A DNA stretch of 64,000 bases from Pseudomonadales bacterium (GCA_024234735.1 JACKNV010000007.1:1-64000), one strand, 5' to 3'; shown: positions 1 to 9,223, counted from the first letter of the stretch. Numbers and translations: made by a program. The notes: generated by a model not told the origin, from the sequence alone.

Positions 1-849
1 CACATCCGCGCCATCGTCAATGCCGAGACGCGCTGGGCGCAGGGCTATTCCGAGCCCGGGGCGGGCTCCGACCTCGCCAGCCTGCAGTGCCGCGCCGAGG
101 ACCAGGGCGACCACTTCCTGGTCAACGGCAGTAAAATCTGGACTACCGCCGCGGACAAGTGCGACTGGATATTCTGCCTGGTACGCACCGACCCCGCCGC
201 CAAGAAACAGGAAGGCATCAGCTTCCTGCTTATCGACATGGACTCGCCGGGCGTCAGCACCACGCCCATCGAGCTGATCAGCGGCGAGTCCGAGTTCTGC
301 CAGACTTTTTTCGACAATGTGAAAGTGCCGAAGGAGAACCTGGTGGGCGAGCTCAACAAGGGTTGGTCGGTGGCCAAGGCCCTGTTGGTGCACGAACGCA
401 AGCTGATGGCCGAGATTGGCAGCGACTCGCCGCGCAAGGTGGTTCCCCCAAACGAAGCGGCCCACAAGTACCTCGAATTCGCCAACGGCAAGATCGCCAA
501 CGCCCGGCTGCGCCTGGATCTGGCGGAGTACAACATGCAGATGCACGCCATCGCCCTAACCCACTTTCGCAGCTTCGAGGAAAAGTTGGCCGGCGTGCGC
601 AGCGCCGCGCCACTGGTAATGAAGTACCTTGGCACCGAGGCGGAGAAAACCAAGAGTGAACTGTTGCTGGCGATCATGGGCAGTCGCGGCCTGGGCTGGG
701 AGGGCGACGACTTCACCGCGGAGGAACTGGATACCTTGCGCCTGTGGGCCATGTCCAAGGCCATGACCATCGCCGGTGGCAGTTCCGAGATCCAGTTGAA
801 CATCATCGCCAAGACTGTCCTGGAACTGCCACAGGCCGGGGGTAAATAG
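1..849 (+). CDS. Acyl-CoA dehydrogenase (5' end outside window)
   Basis: The frame is open from base 1 to the TAG at 847-849, so the N-terminus is missing. The visible part has the acyl-CoA dehydrogenase FAD/substrate signature (GYSEPGAGSDLASLQ near the left edge) and a C-terminal GGSSEIQLNIIAK stretch matching the usual EGT/GGTSEIQRNII region. It oxidises an acyl-CoA to the enoyl-CoA and passes electrons to ETF. At the place of the medium-chain-type catalytic Glu there is Gly, so the base must lie elsewhere, as in several FadE-type and heteromeric steroid-side-chain enzymes. The next dehydrogenase starts 3 bases downstream, which suggests co-translation and possibly an alpha/beta complex. 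Family certain; substrate unknown. Confidence 0.93.
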   Translation, partial: HIRAIVNAETRWAQGYSEPGAGSDLASLQCRAEDQGDHFLVNGSKIWTTAADKCDWIFCLVRTDPAAKKQEGISFLLIDMDSPGVSTTPIELISGESEFCQTFFDNVKVPKENLVGELNKGWSVAKALLVHERKLMAEIGSDSPRKVVPPNEAAHKYLEFANGKIANARLRLDLAEYNMQMHAIALTHFRSFEEKLAGVRSAAPLVMKYLGTEAEKTKSELLLAIMGSRGLGWEGDDFTAEELDTLRLWAMSKAMTIAGGSSEIQLNIIAKTVLELPQAGGK

Positions 850-852
850 GGC

Positions 853-1992
853 ATGCCGCTGGTATTGAACGAGGAACAGCGCCTGCTGCGCGACACTGCT
901 CGGGATTTCCTCTCCAGCAGCGCGCCGGTGCGGGCCCTGCGCAAACTGCGCGATGAACACGACCCGCTGGGCTACGACAACGGCCTGTGGCGGCAGATGG
1001 CACAGCTGGGCTGGGCCAGTATCATCCTGCCCGAAGAGTACGGCGGGCTGGACTTCGGTTTTACCGGGCTGGGAGTGGTGCTGGAAGAGTGCGGCCGCAC
1101 GCTGGCGGCCTCTCCCCTGTTCGCCACCGCGGCGGTCGGCGCCTCCGCGCTTCTGCTCGGCGGCAGCGAGCAGCAAAAGACGGAACTGCTGCCGCGCCTC
1201 GCGAGTGGCGAACTCACCCTGGCCCTCGCCCTGGAGGAAGCCCCGCACCACCGGCCCACCCATATCGCCACCCGCGCCACCCCCCGGGACGATGGCTTCG
1301 TACTGGACGGCAGCAAGGTATTCACGCTGGATGGACACAGTGCCGACAAGTTGATCGTGGCGGCGCGCAGCGGCGGCGAGAGCGACTCTGTGCAGGGCAT
1401 CTCCCTGTTCCTGGTGGATCGCGACGCCACCGGGGTGCACTGCACCCGCACCGTCATGGCGGACAGCCGCAACGCCGCCAATTTCCAGCTGCGCGACGTT
1501 GCCGTGGGGCGCGGCGACCTGCTGGGTGAACCGGGAAAGGGCTGGCGGATACTGGAACCGGTACTGGATCGTGGCCGCGTGGCCCTGGCGGCGGAAATGC
1601 TGGGGGGCGCCCTGGAGACTTTCGAGCGCACGGTGGCCTATCTCAAGGAGCGCGAGCAGTTCGGGGTGCCCATCGGCAGCTTCCAGGCGCTGCAGCATCG
1701 GGCCGCGCGCATGCAGGCGGAGCTGGAACTGTGCCGCTCGGTGGTCCTGCAGGCGCTCAGTGCCGTGGATGAGACCCCGGAGCAGTTGCCCATCCTGGCC
1801 AGCCTGGCCAAGGCAAAACTGAACGAACTGGTCAAGCTGGTCACCAACGAAGCGGTACAGATGCACGGCGGCATCGGGGTCACCGACGAACTGGAGATCG
1901 GCTTTTTCCTGAAGCGGGCCCGGGTGACCATGCAGATTTTTGGCGATACCGGCTTTCACCAGGACCGCTACGCCACACTTTCCGGTTATTAA
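853..1992 (+). CDS. Acyl-CoA dehydrogenase, second subunit-like
   Basis: A 379-residue acyl-CoA dehydrogenase. The N-terminal helical domain opens with LNEEQRLLRDTARDFL, and the C-terminal domain carries the family hallmark KEREQFGVPIGSFQALQH near residue 265 and MHGGIGVTDELEIGFFLKRA near 335. The usual catalytic Glu position near the C-terminus is not occupied by a recognisable Glu motif. This is common in the non-catalytic or FAD-sharing partner of heterodimeric dehydrogenases of steroid and bile-acid side-chain degradation (family knowledge). It sits 3 bases after the first dehydrogenase and 15 bases before an isomerase-like gene. The heteromer is inference; a stand-alone enzyme is possible. 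Confidence 0.92.
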   Translation: MPLVLNEEQRLLRDTARDFLSSSAPVRALRKLRDEHDPLGYDNGLWRQMAQLGWASIILPEEYGGLDFGFTGLGVVLEECGRTLAASPLFATAAVGASALLLGGSEQQKTELLPRLASGELTLALALEEAPHHRPTHIATRATPRDDGFVLDGSKVFTLDGHSADKLIVAARSGGESDSVQGISLFLVDRDATGVHCTRTVMADSRNAANFQLRDVAVGRGDLLGEPGKGWRILEPVLDRGRVALAAEMLGGALETFERTVAYLKEREQFGVPIGSFQALQHRAARMQAELELCRSVVLQALSAVDETPEQLPILASLAKAKLNELVKLVTNEAVQMHGGIGVTDELEIGFFLKRARVTMQIFGDTGFHQDRYATLSGY

Positions 1993-2007
1993 CCAACAGA
2001 GGGAACC

Positions 2008-2388
2008 ATGGAAGCAGCAGACAAAATCAGGGCGGTGGAACGTTACGTCGAGGCCTTCGAACAAAGTGACATCGATATCATCCGCGAGTTGTACGCCGCC
2101 GATGCCCGGGTGGAAGACCCGGTCGGCTCACCCGCGCACGACGGCCTGGAAGCCATATGCACATTCTACGAGGGCGCGCTGGCCAGTGGCGCGAAACTGG
2201 CTCTCAGCGGGCCGCCCCGCTGCGCCGGCAACAGCGTGGCGTTTCCCTTCCAGGTGAGCATGCCCGGCATCAGGCTCGATGTCATCGATGTATTCGAGTT
2301 CGACCAGCAGGGCAGGATCGCCAGCATGAAGGCCTACTGGGGCCCGGAAAACATGGCCTCCGAAGGCGGTGGCGACCAGCGCAACTGA
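2008..2388 (+). CDS. Ketosteroid isomerase-like (SnoaL/NTF2 fold) protein
   Basis: A 126-residue NTF2-fold protein close in layout to 3-oxo-delta5-steroid isomerase. Tyr13 (ERYVEAF), Asp37 (VEDPVGS) and Asp94 (VIDVFEFD) line up with the KSI triad Tyr14, Asp38 and Asp99. All three catalytic positions are kept, so real isomerase chemistry on a 3-keto steroid or similar dienol(ate) substrate is plausible. A GAGGGAACC stretch lies just upstream of the ATG. It follows two acyl-CoA dehydrogenases in the same direction, which fits a steroid or terpenoid degradation operon. Many SnoaL-like proteins act on other substrates, so the reaction is an inference. Confidence 0.8.
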   Translation: MEAADKIRAVERYVEAFEQSDIDIIRELYAADARVEDPVGSPAHDGLEAICTFYEGALASGAKLALSGPPRCAGNSVAFPFQVSMPGIRLDVIDVFEFDQQGRIASMKAYWGPENMASEGGGDQRN

Positions 2389-2467
2389 AACACCGCCCCC
2401 GTCGTCGAACGGCTGGCTACCTATGGCGCCGACAGCGGCGTTATAATACCGCCACGGAGGTTGTTTC

Positions 2468-2893
2468 ATGTTTGCATACACCACACCGCTTGTCGGCGGC
2501 CTGTTGATCGGCGTGTCCGCGGTCGCGCTACTGTTGTTCCTGGGCCGCATCGCCGGCATTGCCGGTATTCTCTGGGGAGCGGTTTCCGCGCAACCGGATA
2601 ACGCCTGGCGCTGGACGTTTATCCTCGGCCTGCTCGCGGGACCGCTGGCCTATCATTTCGTGGCCGCTGTCCCCAACCCGCCCCCCAGTCCCCTGCCCTG
2701 GTGGCAGGCGGTGGCCGGGGGCCTGCTGGTAGGTATCGGCGTCAGGCTGGGCAGTGGCTGTACCAGTGGCCACGGGGTGTGCGGCATTGGCCGCCTGTCG
2801 CCGCGTTCGCTGGTCGCCACCCTCACTTTCATGGCGACAGGCATTGCGACCGTCTACCTGATTCGCCATGTGCTGGTGGAGTTCCTGCCATGA
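2468..2893 (+). CDS. YeeE/YedE-family inner-membrane protein, first half
   Basis: A 141-residue membrane protein with about four hydrophobic segments and the sulfur-transport signature LGSGCTSGHGVCGIGRLS near residue 100, containing two cysteines. The YeeE/YedE family includes TsuA, which imports thiosulfate by cysteine relay; this protein is about half of TsuA length. A GGAGG ribosome site stands 7 bases before the ATG. Its stop overlaps the start of the next half-size gene (ATGA), so the two are probably made together and form one pore. Substrate not known; thiosulfate or another small sulfur species is the family-based guess. Confidence 0.85.
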   Translation: MFAYTTPLVGGLLIGVSAVALLLFLGRIAGIAGILWGAVSAQPDNAWRWTFILGLLAGPLAYHFVAAVPNPPPSPLPWWQAVAGGLLVGIGVRLGSGCTSGHGVCGIGRLSPRSLVATLTFMATGIATVYLIRHVLVEFLP

Positions 2894-3300
2894 AAGCGCT
2901 GGTCGGATTGTTGTGCGGCATGCTGTTCGGGGTGGGCCTGGCGATGTCGGGCATGACCGATACCGCCAAGGTACTTGGGTTTCTCGATGTCACCGGGCAG
3001 TGGATACCGGATCTGGCCTTCGTCATGGGCGGCGCCGTACTGGTAACCCTGATCGCGTTCCGCTTCGTGCTGCGCATGCAGAAGCCGCTGCTCAACCGGC
3101 GCTTCTCGCTGCCCGGCACCAGCGTGATCACCGGCCGCCTGGTCGGCGGCGCCGCGATCTTCGGTATCGGCTGGGGTGTTTACGGCTACTGCCCCGGGCC
3201 GGCCATATCGGCCCTCACCTACCTGGACGACAAGACCTTCATGTTTGTCGCCGCGATGCTGGTGGGCATGGCGCTCAGCAACAAGCTGGCGCCGGGCTGA
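2890..3300 (+). CDS. YeeE/YedE-family protein, second half (DUF6691-like)
   Basis: A 136-residue membrane protein beginning MKALVGLLCGMLFGVGLAMSG and holding a GYCPGPAISAL motif near residue 100 with a single cysteine. It matches the partner half of split YeeE/YedE transporters. The ATG overlaps the previous gene's TGA by 4 bases, so I chose this start over the longer upstream frame. Together the halves give the cysteine-bearing repeats expected of one TsuA-like unit. No sulfurtransferase or ArsR-type regulator, often linked to such pairs, lies beside it. Confidence 0.85.
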   Translation: MKALVGLLCGMLFGVGLAMSGMTDTAKVLGFLDVTGQWIPDLAFVMGGAVLVTLIAFRFVLRMQKPLLNRRFSLPGTSVITGRLVGGAAIFGIGWGVYGYCPGPAISALTYLDDKTFMFVAAMLVGMALSNKLAPG

Positions 3301-3388
3301 GGCCACTCCAGGTCACCCGCGAGGAGGCCAAGGCGGTCAGGGCGCGCAGTGTGTTGCCGGCCCGTGCTCCCTGCTAGACTGCGGCACT

Positions 3389-4828
3389 ATGGACTCCACC
3401 CTGATTGCCAAGCTCGTCGCGGTCGCCCTGGTACTGGTTTACGTGCTGGCGATCGTGTCGGCGCTGGAAGCCATCATCAAGGCGCGCACGGCCCAGGGGG
3501 CGGTCGCCTGGACCATCTCCCTGCTGACCTTCCCCTATATCAGCGTGCCCCTGTACCTGGTGTTCGGTCGCAGCAAGTTCGACGGTTACCTGGAACAGCG
3601 CGAGGAGATCGAGCAGGAGTCGCTGCGCCTCATCCGCGAGGCGAGCCCTCTCGTGGCCAGGCATATCGTCCCGGTATCCAGCGATACGCCACTGTACGCC
3701 AGCCTGTTCAACCTGGCCCGCATGCCGGCTACCACTGGCAACAGGGTGGAGTTGCTGATCGACGGCGAGCAGACTTTTGACAGCATCGTCGCGGGCATGG
3801 AAGGCGCCACCGACTATATCCTGTTCCAGTTCTACATCATCCGCGACGATAAACTGGGCAAGCGCCTGGGGCGGGTGCTGGCGGACCGGGCCCGCGCCGG
3901 GGTCAGGGTATTCCTGCTGTACGACGAGATCGGCAGTCGCAAGTTTCCCAGGTCCCGTCTCTACCGGCAGCTGCAAATGACCGGGATCAAGATAGCGCCG
4001 TTCAACACCACCCAGGGGCGGCGCAATCGCTTTCAGCTGAACTTCCGCAATCATCGCAAGAATGTGGTCGTCGACGGCCGGTATGCGTGGATAGGCGGCC
4101 ATAACGTGGGCGATGAGTACCTCGGGCGGAAACGGCGCTACGGGCACTGGCGCGACACCCACACCCGTGTCGAGGGGCCGGCGGTACTGGGCGCGGTACT
4201 GGCCTTCGCCACCGACTGGCGCTGGGCGACCCGCTCGCCCATGAATATCGACCTCGACATCGCCAGCGAGCCCAAGGGCGATAGCACGGTACTGGTTTTT
4301 CCCTCCGACCCCGCCAGCGAATACGAGGAGGCGGGGCTGATGTACCACCAGGCCATCGTCGCCGCCAACCGGCGTATCTGGATAGCCAGCCCCTACTTCG
4401 TGCCCGACCACAGTATCGTCGCGGCACTGCAGCTGGCCGCCCTGCGGGGCGTGGACGTGCGGGTGATGATTCCCGACGAGCCGGACGGGCCGGTGGTGGG
4501 CATGGCGAACTGGTCCTATACCAGGGAATTGCTGCCCCCCGGGGTAAAAGTGTACCGCTACCAGGGCGGCTTCATGCACCAGAAGGTGTTCCTCATGGAC
4601 GACCACGTCGCCGGGGTCGGCACTGCCAATTTCGACAACCGCTCTTTCCGGCTCAATTTCGAGATCACCCTGGTAACCCACGACCGGGCCTTCGCCGGCC
4701 AGGTCGAGGCGATGCTCGAGGCCGACTTTCGCCGCAGCCGCCAGGTCAGCCTGGCGGAGTTTGACAGCAAGCCGGCCTGGTTCCCGCTGGCGATGGGCAT
4801 CTCGAGGCTGTTTTCACCAGTGCTGTAA
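3389..4828 (+). CDS. cls: Cardiolipin synthase (phospholipase D family)
   Basis: A 479-residue enzyme that condenses two phosphatidylglycerols into cardiolipin at the inner membrane. Two N-terminal membrane segments (about residues 5-60) are followed by two PLD domains. The first HKD motif is His222-Lys224-Asp229 (NHRKNVVVDG) and the second is MHQKVFLMDD near residue 400, followed by GTANFDNRSFRLNFE. Length and order match bacterial ClsA. The start was placed at the ATG that gives the typical hydrophobic N-terminus; the frame stays open further upstream but that part is not family-like. It stands alone between the YeeE pair and lrgAB. Confidence 0.93.
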   Translation: MDSTLIAKLVAVALVLVYVLAIVSALEAIIKARTAQGAVAWTISLLTFPYISVPLYLVFGRSKFDGYLEQREEIEQESLRLIREASPLVARHIVPVSSDTPLYASLFNLARMPATTGNRVELLIDGEQTFDSIVAGMEGATDYILFQFYIIRDDKLGKRLGRVLADRARAGVRVFLLYDEIGSRKFPRSRLYRQLQMTGIKIAPFNTTQGRRNRFQLNFRNHRKNVVVDGRYAWIGGHNVGDEYLGRKRRYGHWRDTHTRVEGPAVLGAVLAFATDWRWATRSPMNIDLDIASEPKGDSTVLVFPSDPASEYEEAGLMYHQAIVAANRRIWIASPYFVPDHSIVAALQLAALRGVDVRVMIPDEPDGPVVGMANWSYTRELLPPGVKVYRYQGGFMHQKVFLMDDHVAGVGTANFDNRSFRLNFEITLVTHDRAFAGQVEAMLEADFRRSRQVSLAEFDSKPAWFPLAMGISRLFSPVL

Positions 4829-4912
4829 GGCCGCGTGGGGTACCCTCGCAGCGCACCCAGGCAGTGCCACCGTAGCGCTACCACCGCGCTTCACATGACA
4901 GGAGGACGAATC

Positions 4913-5260
4913 ATGCTCGGCTTTTTCATTTTACTGCTGTCTTGCCAGTTGCTTGGCGAGGTAGTGGTGATCGCCACCGGTCTGCCGCTACCCGGCCCCG
5001 TCATCGGCATGGCGGTGCTGTTTGTCGGACTGCTGGTACGCGGCGGCATTCCCGCCGGGCTGGATCGTATGGCCGACACCCTGCTCAGCCACCTGTCGCT
5101 GCTGTTCGTGCCGGCCGGGGTCGGGGTAATGCTGCACGCCGAACTGCTGGGCGCCCAGCTGCTGCCCATTGCCGGCTCGGTGGTGCTCGCCACCATGCTC
5201 ACCATCGTGGTCACCGCGTGGATCATGCAGTTGCTGGCAAGCGGCAGGAGGCCCCGATGA
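4913..5260 (+). CDS. lrgA: CidA/LrgA family holin-like protein
   Basis: A 115-residue hydrophobic protein with four predicted membrane segments, including the family motif LPLPGPVIGMAVLFVGLL near residue 25. CidA/LrgA proteins modulate murein hydrolase activity and overflow metabolite (pyruvate) transport together with LrgB/CidB. An AGGAGG ribosome site at 4900-4905 stands 7 bases before this ATG and decides the start. The stop overlaps the lrgB start (ATGA). Confidence 0.9.
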   Translation: MLGFFILLLSCQLLGEVVVIATGLPLPGPVIGMAVLFVGLLVRGGIPAGLDRMADTLLSHLSLLFVPAGVGVMLHAELLGAQLLPIAGSVVLATMLTIVVTAWIMQLLASGRRPR

Positions 5261-5976
5261 ACAGCGATTTACAGGCAATCTGGGTATACCTGGCCGCCAG
5301 CCCACTGCTTACCCTGACGCTCACCCTCATCGCCTACCAGTGTGGCACATGGCTGTACGAAAAAAGCGGCAAAAACCCGCTGGTCAACCCCGTGTTGATC
5401 GCCGTGCTGGCCATCGTGACACTGCTGACGCTTACCGGCACCGACTACCAGACCTACTTCGGCGGCGCACAGTTCATTCACTTCCTGCTGGGCCCGGCGA
5501 CCGTCGCCCTGGCGATCCCGCTGTACCGCCAGCTGCGCAGGGTGCGCGAGTCACTGCTGGCGATCACGATAACCGTGATCGCCGGCTCACTCACCGCGGC
5601 GGCCAGCAGCGTGGCGATAGCCTGGTTGCTGGGTGCCACCAGGCAGACCCTGTTGAGCATCGCGCCCAAATCCGCCACCACTCCGGTGGCGATGGGAATC
5701 GCCGAGCAACTGGGCGGACTGCCGACCCTGACGGCGGTAGTGGTGATCCTGACGGGTATCACCGGCGCCATGACCGCCACTGGCCTGCTGCGCCTGGTGC
5801 GGATTCGCGATCAACGCGCCACTGGCATGGCGATCGGCATTGCCGCTCACGGCATAGGTACCGCGCGAGCCTTCCAGATTAGCGAAGTGGCCGGCGCCTT
5901 TTCCGGGCTGGCCATGGGGCTCAACGCACTGGCGACCGCCATCCTGGTGCCCCTGTTGTTCCGCCTGTTTGGATGA
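5257..5976 (+). CDS. lrgB: LrgB/CidB family membrane protein
   Basis: A 239-residue polytopic membrane protein with the LrgB hallmarks PKSATTPVAMGIAEQLGG near residue 140 and GIAAHGIGTARAF near 195. It is the usual partner of LrgA in control of cell lysis and overflow metabolite transport. Its ATG overlaps the lrgA TGA by 4 bases, so translation is coupled. It runs convergently into the transporter gene downstream, with a short gap that shows no clear terminator. Confidence 0.93.
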   Translation: MNSDLQAIWVYLAASPLLTLTLTLIAYQCGTWLYEKSGKNPLVNPVLIAVLAIVTLLTLTGTDYQTYFGGAQFIHFLLGPATVALAIPLYRQLRRVRESLLAITITVIAGSLTAAASSVAIAWLLGATRQTLLSIAPKSATTPVAMGIAEQLGGLPTLTAVVVILTGITGAMTATGLLRLVRIRDQRATGMAIGIAAHGIGTARAFQISEVAGAFSGLAMGLNALATAILVPLLFRLFG

Positions 5977-6023
5977 GCAGATGGCACAGAGCGCGGCCAG
6001 TAACAGAGCCGCGGTCGGCCCGA

Positions 6024-7379
6024 CTAACTCATTATGCCCGCGACAAAAATCACCAGCAGCGCCGGCGGCACCACGAAGCGAATCAGAAAATACCACAAGG
6101 CGTAGGCCCCGCCGTGCATTGACCAGAGTTCGTCCCGGCTGTCATCCCGGCTGATGACCCAGCCGGCAAACAGGGCGATGAACAGGCCCCCCAGGGGCAG
6201 CAGTATCTGGTTGGTGAAATAGTCACCGAGTTCGTTGAGGTTCCTGCCGCCGAATGTTTCGTCGCCCAGCACGTTGTAGGACAGGGCGCTGAATACGCTG
6301 AGCAGGCCTATGGTACCGACCACCAGCAGAGCGCTCTTGTGACGCGCCACCCCGAAGCGCTCCTCCACCCAGTGGTTGACGGTTTCCACCAGGCCCACCA
6401 TGGAAGTGATACCCGCCACCGCCAGCACGATGAAGAACACCACGCTGAAGAGGTAACCCCCGGGCATCTGGGCAAAGGCCACCGGCAGGGTCTGGAAGAT
6501 CAGGCCGGCGCCAGCCGCCGGGTCCAGGCCGTTGTGGAAAACGGCCGGGAAGATCACCAGGCCCGCCAGCAGGGCGACGCAGGTATCCACCAGGACTATC
6601 ACCAGTACCGACGAGGCGATGGGGGTGGACCTGGGCAGGTAGGCGCCGTACGTCATCATACCACCCATCGCCACGCTGATAGAGAAAAACGCCTGGCCGA
6701 TCGCCGCCAGTACCGCACCGGGGCCAATCTTGCTGAAATCGGGGGTGAACAGCCAGGTGACCGCCTCGGCAAAGCCCCCGGCAAAATAGTTGTAGCCTGC
6801 CAGCCCCAGCAGCATCAGGAACATCAGCGGCATCAGCACGCTCACGGCGCGTTCGATGCCGTCTTTCAGGCCCGCGTAGATAATCAGCCCGGTAATGCCC
6901 AGGCCCACCAGGGTCCAGAACAGCATCCCCACATTGTCCGCCAGCACCGTCTCGAATTCGATGGCAGCGGCGGTGCCGTCCATACCGACAAAACCGGTGG
7001 TGACCGCCTTGAACAGATACCACAGTACCCAGCCGACCACCACGGCGTACACGACTTCAATGGTATAGGCGGCCAGCAGGCCCATGCCGCCGATGAACCG
7101 CCAGTGCCTGGAGCGGCCGGCTTTGACGGCGACGTTGGCGACCGACATCGGGGGGCTGCCCTGCCCGCGCCGGCCTATGAGTATCTCGGCGATCAGCACC
7201 GGGGCGCCGATACCGAACGCGCAGGCCAGGTAGATCAATACAAAGGCCGCACCGCCATTCTCGCCGGTCACATAGGGGAAGCGCCAGATATTACCCAGGC
7301 CGACGGCGAAACCCACCGAGGCCATGAGAAACGCGAAACGCGATGACCAGTGCGCCTGGGCGCTACCTGCCGCTGCCAT
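6024..7379 (-). CDS. Sodium-dependent transporter (NSS/SNF family)
   Basis: A 451-residue transporter of the LeuT/MhsT type that moves amino acids or related solutes with Na+. The N-terminus has the signature GFAVGLGNIWRFPYVTGENG near residue 23, forming the Na+ and substrate site in membrane segment 1. About eleven to twelve membrane segments follow, typical for bacterial members. The substrate cannot be read from sequence. The gene is followed, convergently, by lrgB and lies 56 bases after the aminopeptidase gene on the same strand. Confidence 0.93.
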   Translation of the reverse strand: MAAAGSAQAHWSSRFAFLMASVGFAVGLGNIWRFPYVTGENGGAAFVLIYLACAFGIGAPVLIAEILIGRRGQGSPPMSVANVAVKAGRSRHWRFIGGMGLLAAYTIEVVYAVVVGWVLWYLFKAVTTGFVGMDGTAAAIEFETVLADNVGMLFWTLVGLGITGLIIYAGLKDGIERAVSVLMPLMFLMLLGLAGYNYFAGGFAEAVTWLFTPDFSKIGPGAVLAAIGQAFFSISVAMGGMMTYGAYLPRSTPIASSVLVIVLVDTCVALLAGLVIFPAVFHNGLDPAAGAGLIFQTLPVAFAQMPGGYLFSVVFFIVLAVAGITSMVGLVETVNHWVEERFGVARHKSALLVVGTIGLLSVFSALSYNVLGDETFGGRNLNELGDYFTNQILLPLGGLFIALFAGWVISRDDSRDELWSMHGGAYALWYFLIRFVVPPALLVIFVAGIMS

Positions 7380-7435
7380 ATCGATGCCCCCGGGCTGCTG
7401 TTATGAGCCCAGTCTACACAATTTGCCGGCGCGCT

Positions 7436-9223
7436 TCAGCCGGTCAGGGGGCGGGTGGCCCGTTCCAGCCACAGGTAGTCGTCGCCGTGCAGCAGCGGGC
7501 CAATCCGCGCCATCACCCGCTGGTGGTAGGCGTCTATCCAGGCCACCTCGGCGGGGCCCAGCAGGCTCATATCAAGCAGGCGGGTATCGAACGGCACCAG
7601 GGTGAGCGCCTCGAACTCCAGCATGGGCCGCTCTCCTTCGCGGCGGGAGCGGCGCACCACCAGCAGGTTTTCACAGCGGATCCCGAAGGCGCCATCGCGG
7701 TAGTAACCCGGCTCGTTGCTGACGATCATGCCCGGCTCCAGAGCGGTCGTGTTGGCCTGCTTGGCGATGCGCTGCGGCCCCTCGTGCACGCTCAGGAACA
7801 CCCCCACACCGTGACCGGTGCCGTGATCGTAATCGTAACCGTGCCGCCACAGAAACTGGCGCGCCAGGGCATCGAGCTGGGTACCGGTGGTGCCCTCGGG
7901 AAAGCGCGCGGTATCCAGGGCGATATGGCCCTTCAACACCAGGGTGAACAGGCGGCGCAGTTCATCACCGGGAGCGCCAATAGCCACGGTGCGGGTAATG
8001 TCGGTGGTACCGTCGAGGTACTGGCCGCCACTGTCCACCAGATAAACGCTGTCCATGGCCAACGGCGCCGGCCTCGAGGCATTGAGGTGGTTATAGTGGC
8101 ACATGGCGGCGTTCGCCCCGGCCGCGGAAATGGTGTCGAAGGATAAATCCACAAAGTGCTCGCCCTCGGCGCGCAGGGCGCGCAGGCGCTCCGCCAGCAC
8201 CGCCTCATCGTGCAGGCGGTGCGCGGCCACCTCGGCATCCAGCCAGGCCAGGAAGCGGACCTCGGCCACTGCATCGCGCAGGTGCGCCTGGCGGCTGCCC
8301 TCGATTTCCACCTCGTTCTTGGCGGCCTTGGCCAGCAGCACCGGGTCCTGGCCCGGCAGCAGTTCGGCGCCGGATTGCTCCAGGGTCAACTGGGTCCAGG
8401 CGTTGGCCGAGTCCGGGTCGGCCAGTACCGTGCATCCGCGCAAGGCCGCCAGCGCCGCTGCGGATTCGGCCTCCGGTACCACCGTCACACCCTCGCCCAC
8501 GTGCTGGGCGAATCCCTGGGGAATCCGCCCCGGGTCCACCAGCAGGGTGAGGTCACCATCGGCGTGCAACAGCGCCAGGCTCTGCACCACCGGCAACCTG
8601 GGGATATCCGTGCCGCGGATATTGAGCAACCAGCTGACGCTATCCGGCGCAAATACCAGCGCCGCATCCGCACCCCCTGCGGACAGCGCGGCGCCGATGC
8701 GGCGGCGCTTGGCGAGGCTCGACTCCCCTGTGTACTGCTGCGGCAGCAGCAACGCAGGGGCCACCAGCGCCGCCGGCCGGTCCAGCCAGCAGCGATCCAC
8801 CAGGTTGGCCTCGCAAGCCACCAGTTCCAGGCCGGCGCCCGCCAGGGATCGCGCCATGTCGCGGTACCAGCGCAGGCTGTGCAGGCGCGCATCGCAGGCT
8901 ACCTGGCCCTGGCCCTGCAGCGCGTCGGCCAGCCACTGGGCTGCGCTATCCTCTCCCAGGCGGCAGTAATCGAAGAGATTGCCGGACACCTCGCGGCGCA
9001 CCTGCACCGTGTAGCGGCCATCGACAAAAATCGCGGCGCGCTCCGCGGTAAGCAGGGCAAAGCCAGCGGAGCCGGTAAACCCGCTCAGCCAGCGCAGGCG
9101 CTCGTTATGGGCAGGCAGGTACTCGCCGAGGTACTCGTCCGCGCGAGGCACGACAAGTGCCTGGTAACCCTCCTCGCGCATCAGGGCGCGCACGGCGGCC
9201 AGCCGCTCCTCGATGGTTTTCAT
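7436..9223 (-). CDS. pepP: M24 family Xaa-Pro aminopeptidase (PepP-like)
   Basis: A 595-residue aminopeptidase that removes an N-terminal residue before proline, with two creatinase-like N-terminal domains and the pita-bread catalytic domain. Metal ligands are visible in VDSGGQYLDGTTDITRT, GTGHGVGVFLSVHEGP and SNEPGYYRDGAFGIRCEN. The length fits the approximately 600-residue eukaryotic-type APP1 group rather than the 440-residue E. coli PepP. I chose this ATG because GGAG lies 6 bases upstream; another ATG 12 bases earlier has a weaker site. Cytoplasmic; no signal peptide. Confidence 0.92.
   Translation of the reverse strand: MKTIEERLAAVRALMREEGYQALVVPRADEYLGEYLPAHNERLRWLSGFTGSAGFALLTAERAAIFVDGRYTVQVRREVSGNLFDYCRLGEDSAAQWLADALQGQGQVACDARLHSLRWYRDMARSLAGAGLELVACEANLVDRCWLDRPAALVAPALLLPQQYTGESSLAKRRRIGAALSAGGADAALVFAPDSVSWLLNIRGTDIPRLPVVQSLALLHADGDLTLLVDPGRIPQGFAQHVGEGVTVVPEAESAAALAALRGCTVLADPDSANAWTQLTLEQSGAELLPGQDPVLLAKAAKNEVEIEGSRQAHLRDAVAEVRFLAWLDAEVAAHRLHDEAVLAERLRALRAEGEHFVDLSFDTISAAGANAAMCHYNHLNASRPAPLAMDSVYLVDSGGQYLDGTTDITRTVAIGAPGDELRRLFTLVLKGHIALDTARFPEGTTGTQLDALARQFLWRHGYDYDHGTGHGVGVFLSVHEGPQRIAKQANTTALEPGMIVSNEPGYYRDGAFGIRCENLLVVRRSRREGERPMLEFEALTLVPFDTRLLDMSLLGPAEVAWIDAYHQRVMARIGPLLHGDDYLWLERATRPLTG

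Noticed and set aside
556..2064. Minus-strand open frame (502 codons) over the acyl-CoA dehydrogenase genes
   Set aside because: Antisense to two well-supported dehydrogenases; low-complexity translation.
2442..2447. TATAAT before the YeeE pair as a promoter
   Set aside because: No acceptable -35 hexamer is found at 16-18 bases; kept only as a possible weak -10.
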